Positions 8,951 to 18,293 of a stretch of 64,000 nt of DNA are shown one piece after another. The stretch covers positions 2,914,001 through 2,978,000 of the forward strand of contig NZ_AP022591.1 of assembly GCF_010731795.1 (NCBI RefSeq), read 5' to 3'. A model generated the notes under the pieces. That model made no database searches and had not been told where the DNA came from. It was given only the letters and a program-made list of their open reading frames with translations. This DNA comes from Mycolicibacterium celeriflavum (GTDB lineage: Bacteria > Actinomycetota > Actinomycetes > Mycobacteriales > Mycobacteriaceae). Position 1 is the stretch's first letter, and each line of letters begins with the position of its first letter. The position numbers were made by a program, and so were the translations under genes.

Positions 8951-11900
8951 TCACCCCCGCGTCGTACGCCGCGGGCCTAGCCGACCTGATGGGGCTCTCA
9001 AACTCAACGCCAGATGTGTGACGCTCGCCTCGAATTCCGCTTCTTGGGCTCTCATTCGGAAGCGAGCCAGGAACCGCCGGTGGCCCGGCTCGTCGCCGCG
9101 AGCTCGCGCAGTCATCGCGTTCAGACGCAATAGGGGCAGCTCGTGCATGAGATAACCGGGGTCGGTCGGTACCGCCGCCAGCCTGTCAATCGCCTGCTGG
9201 GCGGCGGCGAGGTCATCTGCCAGCCCGCGTCGTAGCAGCGCCTCGACCAGAACCGTGGTCGCTGCGCCGCGCGAAATCATCTCACCCGTTTCGAACTGTT
9301 CGTCAACGGTGGACTGCGCCAACGCGATTGCCCCATCGAGATCACCGCTGCGGGCCCGGTGGGCTGCGAGCTCGATATCGGCGAAGCGCCGCAGCGCGCT
9401 CGACAACCTCGACAGGCGGTCGTATACCTCGACCAGCAGATTCACTCCGTCCTCGCGATACTGCGGCGCGGCGTGGATCAGCGTGATGCCGCGAATCAGC
9501 CTCACGAGCGTGATGGCGGTGGTGTCATCGGACGTGTCGGCGGCCTCGAGCCATTCCGCCGTTCGGTCCACATCCGTCTGGTCAGGGACAACCGATTCGC
9601 ATTGAAACGCCAACACGTGCTTGTACAGCGCGCCGTTGCACATGGTTCCGATGTCGAACCGCACGGCGATCTCGAGCGCACGGTCGAGGTCGGCGAGCCA
9701 GCCCGTCCGGCCAAGACACATCTTCGCGGTGCCCCGCAAGGCGTGGGCCCATCCGAGCGGGCTCGCGATGATGATGTTGCCCATCTTCTCGTCACCACGG
9801 GCCAGCTCGATCACCCGCTCGGCAAATCTCAGACATTCAGCCACTTCGCCCGATTCGTATTTCACCTGAGCCGCCGCCGGAAGCAGCCCCACTGTCATCA
9901 CGTCATCGCCGATCGCCTCGACCAACGTGACCAATTCAGAGGCCATCCGCGACGCTTCGCGATGATGCGACATGAACGCCAGGGTCGTGAGGTGCCCGGC
10001 CATGCCGATCGCGAGCGAAGTCTTGTCGCCGGCTTCCGACGTGAGCCGCTGCAGCTCGTCGAACCCGGTGTCCGCCGGTCCACCGCCCACACGAAATGTC
10101 GTCGCGCAGATCAACGTTCGAGGTGCAATCCGCATCGACAGCCGCGCCGGATCGTCGCCTGGCAAGCGGTCGGCGACGGCACGGGCACGCTGCCAACTCG
10201 TCAGCGCCGCGCGGTGATCCCGATTGTCGAACCACGATCCGGCCCGCATGTGCCACTCAAACGCTTCGCGGAAGTCACCGGCGGCCTCCCAGTGTGTGGC
10301 AATCAGCGCGGCGTTCTCGTCGATCGGGTCGATCACCGTCGCCAGCCGGCGGTGCAGCTTCTCCCGCTCAGATCGCAACTGCGAATGGTAAGCGACCTGC
10401 TGGATCAGCGGATGACGAAAGGCGTACTCAGCAGGTGGCCCCGCCGAGACCGCGACGATCAGTTCGCCATCGATCAGTCCCGCCGTCGCGGCGGCCGGCG
10501 TCAGCTTCCCGAGCAGGTCCGCGCTGAACCGTGCACCGATCACAGCCGCCGCGTGCAGGGTCCGCTTCGCAGGCTCGTCGAGCCGGTCTATACGCGCACC
10601 GATGGCGGCCTGCAGCGTGGCGGGCACGTGGATGTCCTCGACCGCTGTGACGCACCGGTACGCGCCGCCGGCCCCTTGCAGGACGCCGCGCTCGGCGAAG
10701 TCTCGGACGATTTCCTCGGCGAAGAACGGGACTCCGGCGGCTCGGTCGGTGACCAAGCCGGCCAGGGCGCGGACCGACGGATCGCCTCCGAGAAGTTCGA
10801 CGGTCAACTCTGAGCTTTGCGAATCGTCAAGTGGAACAAGCGTTATGGTTCCCATGTTCGCAACCGCTGCCAGCGCGCCCCGGTACTCCGGACGGTAGGT
10901 CACCAACATCGATGACCGTGTTCGGGGCAGTGCGGCCGCCAGCTCGGCAAGCAAACCCTCGCTGACAGCATCGATCCAGTGCACGTCTTCGACGACGTAC
11001 ACCGCGGGTGTCCGCCGGGCGACGGCGCCCGTGTTGAGAATCTCGACGATGCGGCGGCGGCGGGCGTCGGGACCGACCTCGACCAGCGCTGCGTCGGGGT
11101 CTCGGATACCGAGCAGGTCGTCGAGCAGCGAGATGTCCTGCTCGTCGTGATCCGCGAGCCTGCTGCGCAGCTGAGCCCGCGCCTGCTCGGACGACAGGCC
11201 GGTGAGGCCCATTGCGGCGCGCAGAGTCCGCGCGATGACATGGAATGAGACGTCGCGGGTGTGCGATTCGCAGTAGGTGTAAAAGACTTCCGCGCCCAGG
11301 GTTTTCGCGATGGTCGTCGACTCCCGGATCAATCGGCTCTTGCCGATGCCCGGTGGCCCCACAACCGTGACGACACCCCCGCGCCCACCCATGGCGGCAT
11401 GCAGCGCTTCCCGAACCGCCGCCATTTCGCGGTCGCGCCCGACAAGACGAGATTCACTCTTCGCGGCCCTTTGGTGTTGGGTGTCGACGGCCAGCAGCGG
11501 ACGCGCGGTCACCGGGTCGGCGACGCCTTTGATGTTCACCGACCGCGACTCACCCAGGGCGGTCTGGTCCTCAACAAGCCGGGCAGTCGACTCGCTGAGC
11601 ATCACCCCACCGGGTTCGGCGACGGACTCCATCCGCTGTGCCATGCCGACCTGCTGACCCGACACGGTGTATTTCATCGGTCCTGAGTCGATGTCGCCGA
11701 CGACCACCTCGCCCGAGTTCAGGCCGATCCGCAGTTGCAGGGCGATACGGTCGCGCGGGTAGACCTCGGCCGCCAGCGCGCGGGCCTGTGCCTGCACGTC
11801 CAACGCGGCGAGACAGGCGCGCAGAGCGTGATCCTCCATCGCGTGGGGCGCGCCGAACAGCGCCATGAACCCATCGCCGGTGAACTGGTTCATCGTGCCG

Positions 11901-12205
11901 CCGTACCGCTGCACCACCACACCGGACCGCTGGATGAGGTCGGTCATCAGCTCGCGCAAGCGTTCGGCACCGAGCGCTTCTGCGATGTCCATCGACCGCA
12001 CCACGTCGGCGAACAGAATCGTGACTTGCTTGTACTCGGTCAGATGATCTGGTCCCGACAGCGCGGCGCCGCAGGCATCACAGAACCGCGCTTGATCGCG
12101 CGGCTTCGCGCCGCATCGTTGGCATGCGGACGGCGCAGTCTTCACATCACCTCTTCGCACGCTCGAGGCTGGTCGATACGGTGCATTGTCCGTCGGTAGA
12201 CGCAT
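8951..12205 (-). CDS. Class III cyclase-like / STAND ATPase signalling protein 1
   Basis: About 1084 residues. In order: a zinc ribbon (CxxCG...CxxC, about residues 28-45), a class III nucleotidyl cyclase domain (about 60-235), an AAA/STAND ATPase with Walker A GPPGIGKS (about 282) and Walker B YVVEDVHWID (about 400), and an alpha-helical TPR-like C-terminal half. Metal-binding Asp residues are present in LFADVV and FTGDGF. The usual purine-site Lys is replaced (MNQFTGDG), and the Asn of the transition-state Asn-x3-Arg motif is Gly (VGMAQR), so cyclase activity is doubtful. I chose ATG 12205 because longer versions run into the divergent hemerythrin promoter. It is a paralog of the gene at 15099, and its ligand is unknown. 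Confidence 0.8.
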   Translation of the reverse strand: MRLPTDNAPYRPASSVRRGDVKTAPSACQRCGAKPRDQARFCDACGAALSGPDHLTEYKQVTILFADVVRSMDIAEALGAERLRELMTDLIQRSGVVVQRYGGTMNQFTGDGFMALFGAPHAMEDHALRACLAALDVQAQARALAAEVYPRDRIALQLRIGLNSGEVVVGDIDSGPMKYTVSGQQVGMAQRMESVAEPGGVMLSESTARLVEDQTALGESRSVNIKGVADPVTARPLLAVDTQHQRAAKSESRLVGRDREMAAVREALHAAMGGRGGVVTVVGPPGIGKSRLIRESTTIAKTLGAEVFYTYCESHTRDVSFHVIARTLRAAMGLTGLSSEQARAQLRSRLADHDEQDISLLDDLLGIRDPDAALVEVGPDARRRRIVEILNTGAVARRTPAVYVVEDVHWIDAVSEGLLAELAAALPRTRSSMLVTYRPEYRGALAAVANMGTITLVPLDDSQSSELTVELLGGDPSVRALAGLVTDRAAGVPFFAEEIVRDFAERGVLQGAGGAYRCVTAVEDIHVPATLQAAIGARIDRLDEPAKRTLHAAAVIGARFSADLLGKLTPAAATAGLIDGELIVAVSAGPPAEYAFRHPLIQQVAYHSQLRSEREKLHRRLATVIDPIDENAALIATHWEAAGDFREAFEWHMRAGSWFDNRDHRAALTSWQRARAVADRLPGDDPARLSMRIAPRTLICATTFRVGGGPADTGFDELQRLTSEAGDKTSLAIGMAGHLTTLAFMSHHREASRMASELVTLVEAIGDDVMTVGLLPAAAQVKYESGEVAECLRFAERVIELARGDEKMGNIIIASPLGWAHALRGTAKMCLGRTGWLADLDRALEIAVRFDIGTMCNGALYKHVLAFQCESVVPDQTDVDRTAEWLEAADTSDDTTAITLVRLIRGITLIHAAPQYREDGVNLLVEVYDRLSRLSSALRRFADIELAAHRARSGDLDGAIALAQSTVDEQFETGEMISRGAATTVLVEALLRRGLADDLAAAQQAIDRLAAVPTDPGYLMHELPLLRLNAMTARARGDEPGHRRFLARFRMRAQEAEFEASVTHLALSLRAPSGRLGPRRTTRG

Positions 12206-12298
12206 TACGAGGCGAACTTGACCAAGTGCTGCCGAAGAACTTCCCTTGTCAAGGGCGGGGCCGGTCGCACCGGGTGCTTCCCGAGTAGCGTCGAAACC

Positions 12299-12775
12299 GT
12301 GTGTCAGTACTGCGGTTGCCGGGACATGCCGCTGATCCGTGACTACATCGCTGAACATGCCCGCGTGCTGAACCTCGGCGCTGGAGCGGTCCGGGCGATC
12401 GACCGCGGCGATCTCGATTCGGCACGCCGCTTGCTTGCCGAGATGGCGTCGGAGTTGAAATCACACTGGCGTGGCGAAGAAAACGGGCTGTTCAAGGTGA
12501 TGGCGCGCGAAGAGTTGTTCGCCGAGCATATCGATCCGCTGATCCGCGAACACCGCGAACTGAACGACTTACTTGCCACGGTGGATCTGACCCGTCCGGA
12601 TGATCAGGCCGCGATCCGCGACGCGATGGAAGAACTGTGGGAGCACACCCGCAAAGAGGAGGACGGGATCTTCCCGGCCGCGCTCACTTCCCTGGACGGC
12701 GACGCGTGGGACGCCGCGATCGAGGCGTGGCACGAGGCCCATCCCGACCGCGAGATGGTCAAGTGGAGCGTGTGA
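12299..12775 (+). CDS. Hemerythrin HHE-domain protein with N-terminal CxxCxC
   Basis: 158 residues. The four-helix hemerythrin domain shows His/Glu ligands in order: IAEHARVL, KSHWRGEENGLF, EHIDPLIREHRELND and LWEHTRKEEDGIFP. Such proteins bind a non-heme di-iron centre and handle O2, NO or iron. I chose the GTG at 12299 because it gives a CQYCGCRDMP leader that I recall from mycobacterial relatives. The alternative ATG 12329 would lose these three Cys, a possible extra metal or redox site. It is divergent from the cyclase gene with 93 bases between. Confidence 0.8.
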   Translation: MCQYCGCRDMPLIRDYIAEHARVLNLGAGAVRAIDRGDLDSARRLLAEMASELKSHWRGEENGLFKVMAREELFAEHIDPLIREHRELNDLLATVDLTRPDDQAAIRDAMEELWEHTRKEEDGIFPAALTSLDGDAWDAAIEAWHEAHPDREMVKWSV

Positions 12776-12802
12776 GGGCCGCCCGTCCTTAAGGTGAAAC
12801 GC

Positions 12803-13426
12803 ATGACCGCCGCCCAACGCGAACGCGCCGCACTCGTCGAAACCATGCGCACCGTCGGCCCGGATGCGCCGACCCTGTGCGGCGACTGGACGACCCGCGA
12901 CCTCGCCGCCCACCTGGTGGTCCGCGAGCGCAGGCTCGACGCCACCCCCGGCATCGCGATTCCCGCGCTGGCCGGTTACACCGACAAGGTGCAACGGCAG
13001 ACCGCGTCGAGCACCGAGTGGGACGAGCTGCTGGCCAAGGTCGCCTCAGGCCCACCGCTGTTCTCACCATTCAAGCTGCTCGACCCGGTGGCCAACATGG
13101 GCGAGATGTTCATTCACCACGAAGATGTCCGCCGCGCCCAATCCGATTGGGAACCAAGACCACTCGATGACGACACCATCAAGGCACTGAGCCGCTCACT
13201 GCCCCTGATGGCGAGGATGACGCTCGCCAAGGCGCCCGCGCGGATGACGCTGAAGACCCCGCAGGGCAAGGTGCTCGCCACCGTCGGAAAGGGTTCCGCG
13301 GTGACCCTCACCGGTGAACCGCAGGAACTGCTGCTGTTCATCTCCGGCCGCGACGCCGTTCGGGTCGACTTCGACGGCGACGCCCAGACCGTCGCCGCAG
13401 TCCGGGCCAACCGCCGCGGGCTGTAG
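12803..13426 (+). CDS. TIGR03085-type metal-binding protein (mycothiol transferase-like fold)
   Basis: 207 residues. The start (TAAQRERAALVETMRTVGPDA, then LCGDWTTRDLAAHLVVRERR) is typical of the TIGR03085 family, part of the DinB/mycothiol-dependent maleylpyruvate isomerase superfamily, with metal-binding His in AAHLVV and FIHHEDVRRAQ. The reaction is unknown for the family. ATG 12803 is preferred over GTG 12794 because AAGG lies 8 bases before it. It is 27 bases downstream of the hemerythrin gene on the same strand and probably cotranscribed. Confidence 0.75.
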   Translation: MTAAQRERAALVETMRTVGPDAPTLCGDWTTRDLAAHLVVRERRLDATPGIAIPALAGYTDKVQRQTASSTEWDELLAKVASGPPLFSPFKLLDPVANMGEMFIHHEDVRRAQSDWEPRPLDDDTIKALSRSLPLMARMTLAKAPARMTLKTPQGKVLATVGKGSAVTLTGEPQELLLFISGRDAVRVDFDGDAQTVAAVRANRRGL

Positions 13427-13454
13427 CGCCAGCCCGCCGCTTAAGCTGGCGGCC

Positions 13455-14399
13455 GTGAGTTCATCGCTGGATTTCCGCGTCTTCGTCGAACCTCAACAAG
13501 GCGCCACCTACGGCGACCAACTCGCGGTCGCCCGGGCCGCCGAGAAACTCGGCTATTCGGCGTTCTTTCGATCCGACCACTACCTCGCGATGAGCGGCGA
13601 CGGCCAACCGGGCCCCACGGACTCCTGGGTCACGCTGGCAGGCATCGCCCGCGAGACGTCGACGATCCGGCTCGGCACGATGGTCACCTCGGCGACGTTC
13701 CGGTATCCGGGGCCCCTGGCGGTCTCGGTCGCGCAGGTCGACGAGATGAGCGGTGGCCGGGTGGAATTCGGTATCGGTGCCGGCTGGTTCGAGGCCGAAC
13801 ATCAGGCGTATGCGATCCCGTTCCCGTCACTGCGGGAACGCTTCGACCGGCTCACCGAACAACTCGAGATCATCACCGGCCTGTGGACGACGCCGCGGGG
13901 CCAGACATTCGACTACTCGGGCGACCACTACACGGTCGTCGAGTCTCCCGGATTGCCCAAGCCCGCACAGACGCCGCACCCGCCGATCATCGTCGGCGGG
14001 CAGGGCGCCAAGCGGACGCCGGCGTTGGCCGCGAAGTTCGCCGCCGAGTTCAACGTCCCGTTCGTGCCGCTGGAAACGGCCAAGACCCAGTTCGAGCGGG
14101 TCGCCGCGGCGGTCTCGGAGGCCGGCCGGTCCGCCGATTCGATGACGTATTCCGCGGCGTTCGTGCTGTGTGCGGGCCGCGACGACGCCGAGATCGCCCG
14201 ACGAGCGGCGGCGATCGGCCGTGAGGTCGACGAGCTGCGCAGCAACTCCGCGACGGTCGGCACCCCTGCAGAGATCGCCGACAAACTCAGCACATTCTCC
14301 GAGGCCCGGATGCAGCGCGTGTACCTGCAGGTTCTCGATATGTCCGATCTGGAACACCTGGAGTTCTTCGCCGGCGAAGTCATCCCGCAACTCCGCTAA
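13455..14399 (+). CDS. LLM-class F420-dependent oxidoreductase
   Basis: 314 residues with a luciferase-like (beta/alpha)8 fold. The sequence opens with LDFRVFVEPQQGATY and has DHYLAM, then RLGTMVTSATFRYPGPLA and GRVEFGIGAGWFEAEH, all typical of the TIGR03560-type F420 subgroup. Such enzymes use reduced coenzyme F420, abundant in mycobacteria, to reduce or oxidise small molecules; the substrate is unknown. The start is the GTG at 13455, 28 bases after the upstream gene. Longer starts lie in the coding sequence of that gene. Confidence 0.85.
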   Translation: MSSSLDFRVFVEPQQGATYGDQLAVARAAEKLGYSAFFRSDHYLAMSGDGQPGPTDSWVTLAGIARETSTIRLGTMVTSATFRYPGPLAVSVAQVDEMSGGRVEFGIGAGWFEAEHQAYAIPFPSLRERFDRLTEQLEIITGLWTTPRGQTFDYSGDHYTVVESPGLPKPAQTPHPPIIVGGQGAKRTPALAAKFAAEFNVPFVPLETAKTQFERVAAAVSEAGRSADSMTYSAAFVLCAGRDDAEIARRAAAIGREVDELRSNSATVGTPAEIADKLSTFSEARMQRVYLQVLDMSDLEHLEFFAGEVIPQLR

Positions 14400-14448
14400 G
14401 TGTGACGCGGACCTTCGATCCGTACCCCTGAACGCCTACTATCGGCCC

Positions 14449-14925
14449 GTGGCGCGAAACGGACCTCCCGACGACCCGAACTACCCCGACAACGACCCCA
14501 CCGCCTACATCGACTACGGCGACGACGGTGGCTACGGCCAACCGCCCCAGGGTCCGGTTCCCTGGTACCGCAAGCCCGCGGCCCTGGTCGCCTTCGGCGC
14601 GCTCGGCGCATTGATCGTCGCCCTGATCGTGTGGGGGCTCGCCAATCTGATCAGCGACGACAACACCACCGAACCGACCTCGTTGACTCCGCTGACCACG
14701 ACGTCACGCACGGCGACGGCCACCACCTCCGCGACACCGGAAACCGTCACGGAGACCGTCACTCCCACCACCACTGCGCCGCCGATCACGACGACCACCG
14801 AGCCGACCACCACGACTACGACAACGACGACGACCGTGCCGCCGACGACCAGCGTCAGCACCAGCACGGAGACCAGCACCGAAACCGTCACCGAAACCGT
14901 GACGGCGCCGCCGCCAGGGCCGTAG
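14449..14925 (+). CDS. Single-pass membrane protein with Thr-rich outer tail
   Basis: 158 residues. A hydrophilic N-terminus (about 1-37) ends in the juxtamembrane motif VPWYRKPAAL. One membrane helix follows (about 43-64), then a low-complexity tail of Thr, Pro, Glu and Val. Nothing catalytic is visible. The PWYR[KR]P motif and Thr tail closely resemble the membrane and tail portion of the Hsp70-like protein encoded at 25159, which suggests shared architecture or partnership. The start is the GTG at 14449, 49 bases after the oxidoreductase. The outer tail could be mannosylated, as many mycobacterial Thr/Pro tails are; this is inference. Confidence 0.7.
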   Translation: MARNGPPDDPNYPDNDPTAYIDYGDDGGYGQPPQGPVPWYRKPAALVAFGALGALIVALIVWGLANLISDDNTTEPTSLTPLTTTSRTATATTSATPETVTETVTPTTTAPPITTTTEPTTTTTTTTTTVPPTTSVSTSTETSTETVTETVTAPPPGP

Positions 14926-15098
14926 CCGCCGTCGAGCGCACGCTTGATGCACGGTTTCTCGCGAGTCGTGTACACCGACCGTGCGCGCGGCGCATAGAGG
15001 TTGGCGTCCCGTTCGACCAGGTTGTCGGTTATCGGCCGCTTCGCTGGCCGATCTGCGATGATCAACGCGGAAATTGACGGCGCAGGAGATATAGGGGG

Positions 15099-18000
15099 AT
15101 GGCCGGTCCGCCCAGTGAAATCGCCGACCGGTGTGGGTCATGTGGCCATGATCTCCGCGCCGGAGCGCGCTTCTGCGACGCCTGCGGAGTCCGGGTTTCT
15201 CCACAGCAGCCCGACGGTGAACACAAGCACGTAACGGTGCTGTTCGCCGACGTAGTCGGCTCGATGCAACTCGCGGCGCGGCTGGATGCCGAGCGACTGC
15301 AGGAGATCATGCATGAGCTGTTCAACCGCGCTGGGGCGGTGGTGCAGCGCTACCAGGGAACCGTCGACAAGTTCACCGGCGACGGCTTGATGGCATTGTT
15401 CGGCGCTCCAAGGGCTCTCGAAGATCACGCACTGCGGGCTTGCATCGCAGCGCTGGAAATCCAGTCGGCAGCCCGAGAGCTCGCAGAGGAAGTGCGCAAC
15501 CGGGATGGCGTCGCACTGTACTTGCGTGTCGGCCTGAACTCCGGTGAAGTCATCGCCGGTGAAATCGGCTCGGGCCCCGGCAGTTACACGGCGATCGGTC
15601 ATCCCGTCGGGATGGCCCAACGAATGGAGGCGGCCGCTGCGTCGGGGGTAGCCTTGTGCTCGATGTCGACCGCTCGGCTCGTCGAAGACGCAGCGCGACT
15701 CGGCCCTATTCGTAAGTTCGCGGTCAAGGGTAGCGACACACGTGTACAGGCCCGTGAACTCCTCGCCGTCGAATCCGACCGAATTGTATTGGGACGCAAC
15801 GAGGCAATGATGCTCGGCCGCGACGCCGAGATGGATCGATTGCGGACCCTCCTCGCGGCGCGACGAGGGTCGCTGGTCGGGATCGTCGGCGCGCCAGGCT
15901 TGGGAAAGAGCCGGCTCATCCGGGAATTCAGCGCGATAGCGGCCGACGACGGCGCCCGAGTGGTGGTCGCCCGCTGCGAAGCACACACCACACAGCTCGC
16001 GTTCCGTGCAGTGACACGGTTGCTGCGCGCCATGTTCGACGTCCAGGCGCAAAGCGACGACGACGCCCGCCAGCAGACGCTGGCCGCCTGTGCCGGGCTG
16101 GAGCCCTACTCGACCGATGCGCAGATCCTGTTCGACGCCATGGGTATCGCGGACCCCAGCGCTCCCGCGGTGAACGTCGGCGTCGACGGTCGACGACGGC
16201 GGCTCGTGGAGATGATGGGCCGGGCCGTGCGGGCGCATCCGACCAGATTCGTGTTCGTACTCGACGACGCACATTGGATCGACGAACCCAGCGACGCGGT
16301 CCTCGCTGATTTCGCCGCCACGCTCGCGCAGACCACGTCGATCTTCGTGACGACTTACCGACCCGAGTTCCATGGAGCGTTACACCGGCAATCGCAGCAC
16401 ACGCTGACACTCGAACCGCTGACGAATCCGAAAGCGCTGGAGTTGCTGGGCCAGCTTCTGGGCACCGATCCGTCGCTGGTTGGCGTCGCCGATCGAATCG
16501 CCGAAGCGGCGGCCGGATATCCGTTCTTCATCGAGGAAATCGTTCGCGATCTCGCCGGTCGCAGCGTGCTGTCCGGAAGCCGCGGCAGCTATCGGCTGGT
16601 CGCGAATATCGGCGAAATAACGGTTCCTGCAACGGTTCAGGCCGTGCTCGCGGCTCGTATCGACCGCTTGTCCGCCGACGCAAAGGCGATTCTGAATTCG
16701 GCCGCCGTGATCGGTACCCGGTTCGACGTCGATACCCTTCGCGTGCTGCGGCCCGGTGCCCTGACACCGGATTTGGCCGAACTGGTGTCTGCCGAGCTGA
16801 TCGACCAGACGGAATTCGTACCGCGCCAACGCTATTGCTTCCACCACCCGCTGGTCCGCACGGTCGCCTACGACTCGCAGCTGAGCGGCACCCGGTCCCG
16901 AGCACACCGTCGCCTGGCAACCGCCATCGAAGCACGCGACCCCAGTGCCACCGAGGAGAACGCGGCATTGATCGCGACCCACCTGGAGGCAGCGGGCGAG
17001 CTTTCCGATGCCTACCGGTGGCACATGCGGGCAGCGGAGTGGCTTCGGCCGCGGGATGTGCGCGCCGCGCGCGCGGAATGGGACAGCGCGCGGCGTGTTG
17101 CCGATCAGTTGCCCGACGACCATCTCGACGTCATCGCCATGCGCGTCGCACCCAGGACGATGTTGATGTCGACACTGCTGTACGTCGGCGACGCGTCAGA
17201 CACTGATGAGCTATTCGAAGAGTTCCGTGAGCTGGCGATAGCGGCTGGCGACCACAAATCGCTCGCTCTGGGTACGGCCGGACGCATCTTTTCATTGACG
17301 GTCAACGGTTTCCGTATCCGCGACGCCGCAGCGATGCTGCCGCACCTGGACGCGCTGGCAGCAAGTCTCGACATCGATGCAGAGACGCGCGCGATCATCC
17401 TGAACTCGCTGGGCTATGCCCATTTCGCAAATTGTGACTTCGAAGCGGCGCTGCGGGCGGTCAACGCAATCACTGACGTGATACCGGATGTGCCGCCGGT
17501 CGAAGTGGCTCCAGCCGTGATACTTCGCGGGGTCATCGAGGTATGTCTGGGTAACCCCGAGGTCGGTCGACGGCATCTTGAGGAAGGAGCTCGGCAAGCG
17601 CGCTCGCTTCCCGCTGTCAACTATTCTGCGGTGCAGGTCTACTGGGCGCTGCTGGTGGCCTTGGGCTTGCGCGAGGCAGCCGATCTGGTGGACAGCACCC
17701 GGGATGTACTCAGCCGCGCCGAGGCATTCGGCGATGCTTGCGGCATCATCATCGCGCAGTGGGCCTACGGCACGGTGTTGCTGCGGGCGGGCGAGGAGAA
17801 TCGTGAGGAAGCGGTAGATGTGCTCCGACGCGCGCGGACCAACACCATGAAATATCGAGTTGGAGTGGTCGGCTTGACCACGGTTATATGCGATCTCGCA
17901 CGCGACGCCGCCCGTCGCGGAGCGAAAGACGAGGCGATCGGCGAACTTCGAGCTCTGCGGTCACAAAGCAGCGGCTGCTCGCCGGTCTTCGGTGTGGTCG

Positions 18001-18290
18001 CGAATGAAGCCCTGGTCGAGCTCCTGACCGAGCGCGGAACCGTCGACGACCTCGCAGAGGCACATCGAATCGTCCAGCAATGGCAGGATGAGCGTCCCGG
18101 CATACCCGCTCTCGACTTGTGGTGGCTGAAGTGTCGCGCGTTGCTGGCCCGCGCCGAAGATCGCTCGGCTGCCTATGCGGAACTGGCGGCCCGATATCTC
18201 GAGCTCTGCGAAAGCCTTGATGCGCGAGGCAGATTGGACGAAGCACACCGGCTCGCGGATGAGTCGACTGTGCAAGCCGGGATCGTATGA
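15099..18290 (+). CDS. Class III cyclase-like / STAND ATPase signalling protein 2
   Basis: 1063 residues with the same layout as the protein at 8951. The zinc ribbon is at C12xxC...C26xxC. The cyclase domain covers about 40-215, with metal Asp in LFADVV and FTGDGL and the purine-site Lys present in VDKFTGDG. Walker A GAPGLGKS is near 265 and Walker B FVLDDAHWID near 388. The rest is a TPR-like helical region. The transition-state Asn is again Gly (VGMAQR), so it may bind rather than cyclise nucleotides. An AGGGGG stretch precedes the ATG. The glycosyltransferase gene starts 3 bases after the stop, so the two are probably co-translated. No DNA-binding domain is seen at the C-terminus. Confidence 0.82.
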   Translation: MAGPPSEIADRCGSCGHDLRAGARFCDACGVRVSPQQPDGEHKHVTVLFADVVGSMQLAARLDAERLQEIMHELFNRAGAVVQRYQGTVDKFTGDGLMALFGAPRALEDHALRACIAALEIQSAARELAEEVRNRDGVALYLRVGLNSGEVIAGEIGSGPGSYTAIGHPVGMAQRMEAAAASGVALCSMSTARLVEDAARLGPIRKFAVKGSDTRVQARELLAVESDRIVLGRNEAMMLGRDAEMDRLRTLLAARRGSLVGIVGAPGLGKSRLIREFSAIAADDGARVVVARCEAHTTQLAFRAVTRLLRAMFDVQAQSDDDARQQTLAACAGLEPYSTDAQILFDAMGIADPSAPAVNVGVDGRRRRLVEMMGRAVRAHPTRFVFVLDDAHWIDEPSDAVLADFAATLAQTTSIFVTTYRPEFHGALHRQSQHTLTLEPLTNPKALELLGQLLGTDPSLVGVADRIAEAAAGYPFFIEEIVRDLAGRSVLSGSRGSYRLVANIGEITVPATVQAVLAARIDRLSADAKAILNSAAVIGTRFDVDTLRVLRPGALTPDLAELVSAELIDQTEFVPRQRYCFHHPLVRTVAYDSQLSGTRSRAHRRLATAIEARDPSATEENAALIATHLEAAGELSDAYRWHMRAAEWLRPRDVRAARAEWDSARRVADQLPDDHLDVIAMRVAPRTMLMSTLLYVGDASDTDELFEEFRELAIAAGDHKSLALGTAGRIFSLTVNGFRIRDAAAMLPHLDALAASLDIDAETRAIILNSLGYAHFANCDFEAALRAVNAITDVIPDVPPVEVAPAVILRGVIEVCLGNPEVGRRHLEEGARQARSLPAVNYSAVQVYWALLVALGLREAADLVDSTRDVLSRAEAFGDACGIIIAQWAYGTVLLRAGEENREEAVDVLRRARTNTMKYRVGVVGLTTVICDLARDAARRGAKDEAIGELRALRSQSSGCSPVFGVVANEALVELLTERGTVDDLAEAHRIVQQWQDERPGIPALDLWWLKCRALLARAEDRSAAYAELAARYLELCESLDARGRLDEAHRLADESTVQAGIV

Positions 18291-18293
18291 CAC

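Noticed and set aside
9359..10813. Plus-strand frame of 484 codons inside the first cyclase gene
   Set aside because: Antisense shadow. The minus-strand gene has conserved ATPase and cyclase domains across the same bases.
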